A stretch of 64,000 nt of DNA from Lentisphaeria bacterium (lineage in GTDB: Bacteria > Verrucomicrobiota > Lentisphaeria > Victivallales > Victivallaceae): positions 1-64,000 of the forward strand of contig JAFSTC010000018.1 in assembly GCA_017450705.1 (NCBI GenBank), in the 5' to 3' direction. The notes under the pieces are model-generated. The model was not told where the DNA came from. It made no database searches and saw nothing but the letters and a program-made list of their open reading frames with translations. The number at the start of each line of letters is the position of its first letter. The first letter of the stretch is position 1. A program made the translations under genes and the position numbers. Of this stretch, positions 50,965 to 58,199 are shown one piece after another.

Positions 50965-52169
50965 GACAGCACCTCGCTCATTTCAACCATTCTGTGCTGG
51001 CGTCTCGACATTTCCGCAGCCTGTCCGAGAGCGGTGGCCAGCAGACCGTGCTCCGCCGTGGACGTGGACTGCTCCTCACCCCGGACGATCCGGCAGAAGG
51101 TGTCCACGAGACTGGGATCGGCGCCGCCGTGCCCGCCTTCGGGGATCTCCACGTGATAGGTCACCACGTCTCCGCCCCAGCGGGGGGTGACCGTGATGGT
51201 GCGGTTCGTCAGACTCACCTCTGCGACGGCCTTGTCGCCTGCGATGGTGTAGATGCGGTCGCTCGTGTTGCAGATGAAGGTCTCGAAAAGGCTGACCTTG
51301 ATGCCGCCTTCATACTCGACCATCGCCAGCCCGTTGTCGTGATTGTCCTTATCGGAAAGATACATACAGACGTTTTTGACATATCCGTCCGCCGCGACGG
51401 CCTCGTCGCCCCACAGCTTGAGGGCGTCGCCCGAGAGCACGTAGCTGTCTTTGCATTTTTTCTGATAGTGGCAGTGATTGCAGTCGGGGCCCGGCTTGAT
51501 GTTCCGCTCCAGTTTGAAGGGCAGATGGTCCTTGTCCAGCACGTTCACCGCGGCGAAAGAGCTGACGCGGAGGGGCTTGGGGAAGCCCAGAAGCCAGTTG
51601 AAGATGTCGAAATCGTGACTGGCCTTGTGGATCCACAGGCCGCCGGTCTTGGCGAAGGAACGGTTCCAGCGCGACATGTAGGTCCTGCCGCCGCCGTAGA
51701 ACTCCCGGTTCTCCGCGATGAACACCCGGCCGAGAACGCCGTCGTCGATCAGCTTCTTCAGACGCTTGAGCACCTCGCTGTGACGCAGATTGAATCCGAT
51801 CATCAGCGATTTGCCGCTCTTTTTCGCCTGCCGGATCAGGGCCTTGCCGTCCTTTGCGTTGGTGGCAAGAGGCTTGTCGATCAGGACGTTCCAGCCCGTT
51901 TTCAGGGCTTTCATGGCGCAGGCGTAGTGCTCGCAGTCGGGCGTGGTGATGATGACGCCGTCGAGGGTCTCCTTTTTCGCCATTTCGTCGATGGAGCCGT
52001 AGAACCGGGGGGAGATGTTGAGAAGCTCCGCCGCGGCCCTGACCCGGACGGGATTGGTGTCGCACAGGGCGACGAGATCCACGTCATCCCGTTTGCTGAG
52101 GAGCTGCCCGAAGCAGCCGAAGCCCCGGGAACCGGTCCCCACGATGGCGAGTTTGATTTTTTTCTTCAT
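50961..52169 (-). CDS. Gfo/Idh/MocA-family oxidoreductase with a cysteine-cluster insert
   Basis: The 402-residue protein has AIVGTGSRGFGCF, the DKPLATN lysine motif and IHKASHDFDIFNW. A C-x2-C-x5-C cluster (CNHCHYQKKC) near residue 230 matches the one in the Gfo/Idh at 36521-37819. It is encoded between nagB and nagA and overlaps nagA. It may therefore modify an N-acetylated sugar, or a glycosidic bond by an oxidation-elimination route as in the GH109/GH4-like chemistry known for some Gfo/Idh enzymes; this is inference. Confidence 0.87.
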   Translation of the reverse strand: MKKKIKLAIVGTGSRGFGCFGQLLSKRDDVDLVALCDTNPVRVRAAAELLNISPRFYGSIDEMAKKETLDGVIITTPDCEHYACAMKALKTGWNVLIDKPLATNAKDGKALIRQAKKSGKSLMIGFNLRHSEVLKRLKKLIDDGVLGRVFIAENREFYGGGRTYMSRWNRSFAKTGGLWIHKASHDFDIFNWLLGFPKPLRVSSFAAVNVLDKDHLPFKLERNIKPGPDCNHCHYQKKCKDSYVLSGDALKLWGDEAVAADGYVKNVCMYLSDKDNHDNGLAMVEYEGGIKVSLFETFICNTSDRIYTIAGDKAVAEVSLTNRTITVTPRWGGDVVTYHVEIPEGGHGGADPSLVDTFCRIVRGEEQSTSTAEHGLLATALGQAAEMSRRQHRMVEMSEVLS

Positions 52170-52191
52170 GCCGTATTCAGCCTTTTCCCGG

Positions 52192-52962
52192 TTACTTGAG
52201 TGTGCAGAGGTCGCGGGTGAACTTGCTCAGCTGGGCCGCGGCCGGGATGTCGCAGAAGGTGCGGCAGTCCGGATGCAGACGGATGACCGACGCCGGATGC
52301 ATGGGGGAGAGCTCCTCCTCGAAGGTGATCTTCATGGCGTAGGCCTTGCGGCTGTCGGGCACAGTGTTGACGATGCAGCGGCTCTTCATGATCTGCCGGA
52401 CGCTCATGGAGACGGCCTGCTTCGGGACCGCATCGAAATTCGGGAACCAGCCTTCGCCCAGCTGCTGATTGCGGCAGACGTCGTCCAGATTGACGATGAG
52501 GTAGGGGGTCTCGGTGTCGAAGTCGGCCGGGGGATCGTTGAAGGCGATGTGCCCGTTTTCGCCGATGCCGATGAAGCAGACGTCGATGGGTTTCTCCTGG
52601 ATCTTCCTGCCCAGCTTTTCGCAGAAGGCCTTGACGTCGGGCGCATCGCCTTCGACGAGATTGACTTCCTTCATCTTGACGGGGAGCTTCTGGACGAAAC
52701 GCTCCATCAGGTATTTGCGGAAGCTGGCCGGATGGCTGTAGGGAAGTCCCACGTACTCGTCGAGGTGGAACATGGTGACCTTGCTCCAGTCGATGCCTTC
52801 CTCCTTGAGCAGAGCGGAGAGCATCTCGAACTGGCTGGCGCCGGTGGCCAGGATGATGCGGCACTCGCCCTGAGCGGCGATGGCGGCGCGGATCTTGGCC
52901 GCTCCGAATTTCGCGGCTTCCGCGCCGCAGGTCTGCTTGTCCTTGCAGATGACGAGATTCAT
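52192..52962 (-). CDS. nagB: Glucosamine-6-phosphate deaminase
   Basis: NagB converts glucosamine-6-phosphate to fructose-6-phosphate and ammonia. The 256 residues match the family. Motifs are ILATGASQFEML, FHLDEYVGLPYSHPASF, GIGENGHIAFNDPPADF with the catalytic His, and the C-terminal SVIRLHPDC. AAGGAG precedes the ATG. It is the second gene of the ROK-nagB-Gfo/Idh-nagA unit. Confidence 0.93.
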   Translation of the reverse strand: MNLVICKDKQTCGAEAAKFGAAKIRAAIAAQGECRIILATGASQFEMLSALLKEEGIDWSKVTMFHLDEYVGLPYSHPASFRKYLMERFVQKLPVKMKEVNLVEGDAPDVKAFCEKLGRKIQEKPIDVCFIGIGENGHIAFNDPPADFDTETPYLIVNLDDVCRNQQLGEGWFPNFDAVPKQAVSMSVRQIMKSRCIVNTVPDSRKAYAMKITFEEELSPMHPASVIRLHPDCRTFCDIPAAAQLSKFTRDLCTLK

Positions 52963-52994
52963 TTTTCTTTCTCCTTTTTATTTTTTTGGGAAAT

Positions 52995-53027
52995 CCCCCT
53001 CTCCGGCATCCCCGCCGGTCGAGGGGG
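52995..53027 (-). other. Intercistronic hairpin between the ROK gene and nagB
   Basis: CCCCCTC (52995-53001) pairs with GAGGGGG (53021-53027), and inside it CCGGC (53003-53007) pairs with GCCGG (53014-53018) over a six-base loop. No U-run follows on the minus strand, so it is not a standard terminator. It may stabilise or separate the nagB message. Confidence 0.6.
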
Positions 53028-53037
53028 CGTTCCGGGT

Positions 53038-54030
53038 TTATGGACAGGGAATGAAGATTTCTCCCATTCTGAACGCGCTGCCCCGGGCGGCGCTGAAGCG
53101 GCCGAAACGGGCGGGCCTGACCCGGGCCGGACGGCCCGCGGCGACCAGACGCTCTTCCAGCGCGGCCGAAAAACCCTCACCGAAATCGGCGAACCGGCCG
53201 GAGAGGATCAGCAGGTTGAGATCCATGATGTCGATGACCTGACTTAAGGCGTCGGTGCAGATATCCAATATTTCCTCCCGGCGGGCGTCGGCCGTTTTTT
53301 CCGGGGCGAGAACCTGTTCGAGGCGCTCGCCCGAGGCGGTCCGAAGGTTGCGGATCTCGCCCGCCGCCGCGCCGGAACCGCGGAAAAGTTTTCCGCCGCA
53401 CCAGAAAGCCGCGCCCACGCTTTTTCCCAGCGAGATCAGCGCGAAGTCCTCCTCCTGGTCGGCGGCGCCGCCGAAGGCCTCCGAAATGGCCGCCGCCCGG
53501 GAGCGGTTCGCTGTGAAGACCGGACAGGCAAGGTTTTTCTCCAGCAGATCTCCGATCCCGCCGTCCCGGAAGAGGGGATTGACGCTGCTCGTGACAGCCC
53601 CCGTCTTCTCGTCGATGATGGCCGAAAGCGCCACGGCGACGCCCAGGATCTTTTTCCCGGCGCTCAGGGACTGCACCAGCTTCTTCGTATTTTCTGCGAT
53701 GCTTTGCAGATCCTGCGGGTCGAAGGTACGCTCTTTTCGGTCGACGATATCGCCCGCGCTGTTCAGCAGGACCGCCGACATCCTGTCGGTGTATCCGAGG
53801 TCGATGCCGACGCATCCGGCAAGTTCCGCCGCGGCGGAGAGCAGGATCGGGGCCGTGCCGCCTGTGGATTTGCCCTTGCCGCACTCCCGGATGAGGCCCA
53901 TTTTGAGGAGCCCCTCCGCCGCCGTGGACGCCGTGGGACGGCTGACGCCCAGTTTGCGGGCCAGCTCCGCCCGCGAACGGGCGCTTCCCCGCCGGATCAG
54001 CGTGTACGCGGCCTTTTCCAGATCGGTCAT
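53038..54030 (-). CDS. ROK-family transcriptional regulator (NagC-like)
   Basis: Of 330 residues, 1-70 form a winged helix-turn-helix (RAELARKLGVSRPTASTAAEGLLKMGLI). The rest is a ROK sugar-binding domain with GCVGIDLGYTDRMSAVLLN and RGSGAAAGEIRN. The CxCGxxGCxE zinc motif of many ROK proteins is absent. By position it probably controls nagB, the Gfo/Idh gene and nagA in response to an amino sugar. Its own leader carries two palindromes, which suggests autoregulation. Confidence 0.88.
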   Translation of the reverse strand: MTDLEKAAYTLIRRGSARSRAELARKLGVSRPTASTAAEGLLKMGLIRECGKGKSTGGTAPILLSAAAELAGCVGIDLGYTDRMSAVLLNSAGDIVDRKERTFDPQDLQSIAENTKKLVQSLSAGKKILGVAVALSAIIDEKTGAVTSSVNPLFRDGGIGDLLEKNLACPVFTANRSRAAAISEAFGGAADQEEDFALISLGKSVGAAFWCGGKLFRGSGAAAGEIRNLRTASGERLEQVLAPEKTADARREEILDICTDALSQVIDIMDLNLLILSGRFADFGEGFSAALEERLVAAGRPARVRPARFGRFSAARGSAFRMGEIFIPCP

Positions 54031-54040
54031 GACGATGGAT

Positions 54041-54073
54041 GTTTCCCGGGAAACCCTTTGTAAAAAATTTTAC
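54041..54073 (-). promoter_or_regulatory. Two palindromes in the ROK gene leader
   Basis: GTTTCCCGGGAAAC (54041-54054) is a perfect 14-base palindrome. GTAAAA-AA-TTTTAC (54060-54073) is a gapped one with two central bases. Both lie between the promoter and the start codon and are suitable operators for a dimeric repressor. Confidence 0.55.
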
Positions 54074-54081
54074 TAAGGACT

Positions 54082-54109
54082 AATATAGCACATTTCCCCG
54101 TGAAGTCAA
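54082..54109 (-). promoter_or_regulatory. Promoter of the ROK-nagB-Gfo/Idh-nagA operon
   Basis: On the minus strand TTGACT, a 16-base spacer and TATATT predict a start near 54075, just upstream of the two palindromes. Confidence 0.75.
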
Positions 54110-54133
54110 GGGGAAAATGTTCAGGCGGGACAG

Positions 54134-56233
54134 TTATTTGCCGGAGGGCTTCACCGAGGCCCGGAGCTTCCCGTCGGCGAAGGCCGCCGTCAGGACGGAC
54201 CCGTCCTTGAAGGTCACCTCCGCGCCGTCGATGCCCTGCTGGCGGATGGCGGCCAGAGGATTGGCTTCCCGGGCCCCCAGCGGGATGAAGAGCGTGAGGA
54301 AGCGCTGCTCGCCCCGTCCCGAACGTTCGTGGAGGATCGTCGTCGTCTTCCTGTGGGGATTCTGCGCATAAAAGCCGCCGAGGGTGTCCCATTCGCCTTC
54401 CAGTCGCCCGCTGACGGCGGAAACGGTCACGTCTTTCGTGAAGAGCGGGGCGACGATGAGGCGGGCCCGCAGGGCGGGATCGGGCCGCACGCGTTCCCGG
54501 GGACCGGCGGAACTTTTCTCCGTCGTGACAACGGCGGGGTGGCCGGGCAGGGCCGGAAGCAGTTCGAGGGCGTCCACGTGCCACCGGGCCTGATAACGGT
54601 GGGGCGAATCGGCGGCTTTCCCCTTCGGGATCAGCCGGTCGAGGACGATGAAGAGACGGGGGCGGATGAACATCACTTCCCGCTCGTGACGGACGATGTC
54701 GTTGCCGATTTTGTTCCATCCCTGATCGTAGACGGCTTTGGCGTAATCGGTTTTGCCGTCGCTGGAGAAATCCCCCGTCAGCGGGGACTGCGTCACCCGG
54801 TCTTCGGTCTTCCAGCGGTCCCGGAACTGGCCGAGGCCGTCGACGGTGACGAGATTGTGGCCGAGACTGGAGGTCGCGTATTTGCGGAACTTGCTGTGGG
54901 CGTAACTGCCGCCGCCGTCGTCGTAAAGGAGCTGGTCCTGTCCCTTCCAGATGGAGATGTTGAGTTTGTCCTGATGCATGTGCCACATGCCCAGCGGACC
55001 GATGTCGAAGGCCAGATAATTGGCCTCGGGCTCCCACGACTCCCGCATGATGACGAACCCCGTCCACGGCATCACGCAGGAGAGGAACTCCGGCGCTTTG
55101 CCCTTTTTGCGCTGTGTCTTCACCCAGAGGAAATCCTTCCTCGCGGGAAACAGCCGAACGGCGTTTTCGAAATTCTGCCACAGCCGCGCGTGGACCGTGT
55201 CGTTGCCCATGGGCATGTCGAAGGCCGGGGTCATCATTTTGAGCTGGGCCTCGAAGGCCCGCTCCAGCGGCGCGGTGAAATCTGCGGGGATCTCGTCGGC
55301 GAAACCGCAGTCACGGGCGATCTTCGTGATGAGGACGAGATTGCCGACGACGCTGTTGTGATAGCTGTTGGTGAGCTCGTTGAGAAATCCGTCCGGCAGG
55401 AACATGCTCCCGACCCGGGCCGCGAGCAGATCCAGCGCCAGCCTGCGCGCCCGGGAGGCGTCCTTGAATTCCGGGAACATGGCGCTGAAGGTGTAGATGC
55501 CGTGCATTTCCATGATGAAGATGTTGCCGGTGGTGGGGTTGCGCTCAAGGAACCGCCGCTGGATCAGCGACAGGTAACAGTACATGATCACGTCGTCGTC
55601 GGTGAATTCGGGCGCGGTGATGAAGGCCGTGTACGCCGAGGCCCAGAAGCGCGACAGGCGCAGACCGCATTCGATGGTCCGCCACGTGGAGCCCGGCACG
55701 TTCCGCCGCTTTGCCGGCATGGGGCAGGCCAGCGCCCAGGAGCGGAGCTGCCGCACGAAGGTCTCTGCATACCGGGGATCCTTTTTTTTCGAGTACATCC
55801 CGGCCATGTCGACGAACCAGCCCATGCGGTTCAATTGCCACTGCCACTCGTTGTCCAGCATGCCGGGGATCTTGGCCGTCATGTTGTAGTGCCAGTCGAT
55901 CTTCCGGTCGGGGAATGTGTAAACATGCGGGGGCCGCCGCCAGGTGTAGGCGAGACCGTCTTTGGCGCTCTGCGCGTTGGGGCGCTTCAGCGGCTCCCTG
56001 ATGACGGCGGGCTGTTTCTTGGCGCGGAGATAGGCGACGAAGGCTTTCGCTGCCGCCTTTTTGTCTCCCGCCATGTAAAAATTCTTTGCCTGTTCCAGAC
56101 CGGGATAGTCCCAATTGAGGGAAGACAGCACTTCGTCGCGCCATTCCTCCTTGAGCACGGGCCTGTCCAGTTCGTCGGCGGGGAGGACCGCCGTCAGCAG
56201 ACAGGCGGCAAAGAGACAGACAAGGGCTTTCAT
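54134..56233 (-). CDS. Secreted heparinase II/III-like polysaccharide lyase
   Basis: The 699-residue protein starts with a signal peptide (MKALVCLFAACLLTAVLPA). The N-terminal half is a helical toroid (MLDNEWQWQLNRMGWF, WRTIECGLRLSRFWASAY, MEMHGIYTFSAMFPEF). The C-terminal half is a beta-sandwich lyase domain with MWHMHQDKLNISIW and LLYDDGGGSY. This is the layout of heparinase II/III and alginate or ulvan lyases. The substrate cannot be told. It follows a pseudopilin gene by 17 bases and is the last gene of the LacI-pseudopilin-lyase unit. Confidence 0.88.
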   Translation of the reverse strand: MKALVCLFAACLLTAVLPADELDRPVLKEEWRDEVLSSLNWDYPGLEQAKNFYMAGDKKAAAKAFVAYLRAKKQPAVIREPLKRPNAQSAKDGLAYTWRRPPHVYTFPDRKIDWHYNMTAKIPGMLDNEWQWQLNRMGWFVDMAGMYSKKKDPRYAETFVRQLRSWALACPMPAKRRNVPGSTWRTIECGLRLSRFWASAYTAFITAPEFTDDDVIMYCYLSLIQRRFLERNPTTGNIFIMEMHGIYTFSAMFPEFKDASRARRLALDLLAARVGSMFLPDGFLNELTNSYHNSVVGNLVLITKIARDCGFADEIPADFTAPLERAFEAQLKMMTPAFDMPMGNDTVHARLWQNFENAVRLFPARKDFLWVKTQRKKGKAPEFLSCVMPWTGFVIMRESWEPEANYLAFDIGPLGMWHMHQDKLNISIWKGQDQLLYDDGGGSYAHSKFRKYATSSLGHNLVTVDGLGQFRDRWKTEDRVTQSPLTGDFSSDGKTDYAKAVYDQGWNKIGNDIVRHEREVMFIRPRLFIVLDRLIPKGKAADSPHRYQARWHVDALELLPALPGHPAVVTTEKSSAGPRERVRPDPALRARLIVAPLFTKDVTVSAVSGRLEGEWDTLGGFYAQNPHRKTTTILHERSGRGEQRFLTLFIPLGAREANPLAAIRQQGIDGAEVTFKDGSVLTAAFADGKLRASVKPSGK

Positions 56234-56250
56234 GCGGTTTTCCCCCGGGA

Positions 56251-57015
56251 TCAGAAGAACGGCCGCCAGAAGCGGGATTTGGCGGAATAGATTTCCAGCC
56301 CCATGCCGGCGAGATACGGATTATTGGTCGCGGTATAGGAATCGGGGTCGATGGTGCAGTTGTTTTTCATGGGGGCGGCGTGTCCGTCGAAGTAGACGAA
56401 GTTGACGGTCCCGCTGTGCCGCACCGCGACGGAGCCGATGTCGCTGCTGACGCTTCCCCAGCCCTGCGCCACCAGACTGTTGCCCTTTCTCTTGCCCACG
56501 GTGGCGCATTCGGAAAAGACCATGCTGACCGAGGGAGACTTCACTTTGGTGACCTTGTAGGGGGCCTTGATGACGGCGAAGGCCGCCATGCGGTTCATGC
56601 CGTAGTCGATGTAGTCGGTGTAGAGATAGGCGCTGGTATCCCGGTTGATCCGGTAGTCGTTCCATTGCGTCCGCGCCTCCCTGTTGGTGGAGGTGGGGCA
56701 GATGACCGTGTTCTGCTCCAGCATTTTGACGGACCACATGATCCCCGCCCACGAGATCTTTCCGCCGCCCGCGTTCAGCCCGTTGTGGGGCGGGATCATG
56801 TCTTCATAGGCCCCGGCGTACATGAGCAGATTGCTGCCCAGCTGTTTGCAGTTGGCCAGACAGGTGGCTGCTCTTCCCCGTTCCCGGGCCTGCTGAAGGG
56901 CCGGCATGAGCATGCTGGCGAGGATGGCGATGATGGCGATCACGACCAGCAGCTCGATCAGGGTGAAGCGGAGGGAGGGGGTGGAGACAGGGAGGTGATG
57001 ACGACGTTTCTGCAT
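56251..57015 (-). CDS. Pseudopilin-like secreted/anchored protein 4
   Basis: The 254-residue protein has Arg before [13 protein letters not shown], then the helix end [25 protein letters not shown] in place of NGCP, and the C-terminal [20 protein letters not shown] lies ten bases upstream of the ATG. It sits between a LacI regulator and a heparinase-like lyase on the same strand, with gaps of 11 and 17 bases, so all three are probably one operon. Confidence 0.88.
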   Translation of the reverse strand: MQKRRHHLPVSTPSLRFTLIELLVVIAIIAILASMLMPALQQARERGRAATCLANCKQLGSNLLMYAGAYEDMIPPHNGLNAGGGKISWAGIMWSVKMLEQNTVICPTSTNREARTQWNDYRINRDTSAYLYTDYIDYGMNRMAAFAVIKAPYKVTKVKSPSVSMVFSECATVGKRKGNSLVAQGWGSVSSDIGSVAVRHSGTVNFVYFDGHAAPMKNNCTIDPDSYTATNNPYLAGMGLEIYSAKSRFWRPFF

Positions 57016-57026
57016 GATGGAGACTC

Positions 57027-58061
57027 CTATTGTTTTCGTTTGATACGGGTAGATGCTTTTGGGGAAACGGCGGCGGGCTCCAGGGGCTCTTCGCCGCGGA
57101 CGCTGCCGCGGAGGACGAGCCGGGGCTGGACGCTGAGTCGGAGATGGGGCAGATCGGGGTTACAGATCCTTTCGTGGAGCCGCCGCATGGCGAGGCGGCC
57201 CATCTCCATCAGGTCGAAGTCCACCGAGGAGAGGAAGGGAGCCGCCGCGAACTGGTCCAGATTGTTGAAGCCGATCACCTGGATGTCCTCCGGGACGCGC
57301 AGATGGTTTTCGTCGAGGACGCGCCGCAGTTCCGGGTAGTAGGAGTCGTGGCAGAGCACGGCGTCGGGCAGACCGTCCCGCAGACGGAACTCCTCGAAAC
57401 TTTTGCGGAACGCCTCCTCCTGATCCTCCGGATGATTGTAGCGGATCTGGTGGACCCGGAACCAGCGGTCGGAGAAGCCGTACTGCTCGCAGAGCATCAG
57501 GAAGATGCTGCGCTGCTCCATGAGGTTCCGGTGGAGATATCCCCGCCGCTCGAAGGCGAAGTAGGCGATTTTGGTGTATCCCCTGTCCAGCAGGTATTTG
57601 ACGGGCAGATAAACGATGGCCATGCAGTCGGGCATGACGGCGTCCAGCGAGGAATCGGGCAGGGCACGGTTGAGCAGGACCGTGGGCAGACCGAAATAGT
57701 CCTGGGGCATGTCGGTGAAATCGGGCGAAGCGATGACGCCGTCGAATTTGCGGCGCTTGAGCTGGGAACCGAGGGCGCGGGTCGGCATGAAGACGAGGGA
57801 GTAGTCCAGTTCGGAGGCGACCTGCTGCGCGCCGAGGAACATTTGGTGGAAAAAGGCCAGTTCCCGGAAATTTTCAGGCGCGGCGAAGGCGATGTCGAAG
57901 GTATGATTGGCGTTGAGCTGTTCCGGTGCGGAGGCGCGGCAGTAGGCAAGGACCGCCCGGCGCAGCTCCCGACTGAATTTCGTACTGTCCGGGTGTTTCA
58001 GGATCCGCGACACCGTCGATTGCGAGATGTCGAAGCGTCTGGCGATCTCCGCTTGCGTCAT
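57027..58061 (-). CDS. LacI-family transcriptional regulator
   Basis: The 344-residue protein begins [20 protein letters not shown], a LacI-type helix-turn-helix. It is followed by a periplasmic-binding-like effector domain ([41 protein letters not shown]). The start is chosen at this motif; the open frame extends 43 codons upstream without sense. GGGGGGAA precedes the ATG. It probably controls the pseudopilin and lyase that follow in the same operon. Confidence 0.9.
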   Translation of the reverse strand: MTQAEIARRFDISQSTVSRILKHPDSTKFSRELRRAVLAYCRASAPEQLNANHTFDIAFAAPENFRELAFFHQMFLGAQQVASELDYSLVFMPTRALGSQLKRRKFDGVIASPDFTDMPQDYFGLPTVLLNRALPDSSLDAVMPDCMAIVYLPVKYLLDRGYTKIAYFAFERRGYLHRNLMEQRSIFLMLCEQYGFSDRWFRVHQIRYNHPEDQEEAFRKSFEEFRLRDGLPDAVLCHDSYYPELRRVLDENHLRVPEDIQVIGFNNLDQFAAAPFLSSVDFDLMEMGRLAMRRLHERICNPDLPHLRLSVQPRLVLRGSVRGEEPLEPAAVSPKASTRIKRKQ

Positions 58062-58085
58062 GCCTGTTCCCCCCTGTTTGGGATA

Positions 58086-58113
58086 AATATATCCGGACGC
58101 AGGGAAAAAGCAA
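58086..58113 (-). promoter_or_regulatory. Promoter of the LacI-pseudopilin-lyase operon
   Basis: On the minus strand TTGCTT, a 16-base spacer and TATATT lie about 25 bases upstream of the LacI start codon. The rest of the 58062-58199 gap has GC-rich inverted segments (GGCGG/CCGCC) that could terminate the upstream operon, with only a short U-run. Confidence 0.65.
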
Positions 58114-58199
58114 GAAAAAAACGCATGAAACGGGGCATATTTGAAGCCATAAAACGGCGGGCAATCGGCCCTCCCGGGGCCTCCGTTCACCGCCGGCCG

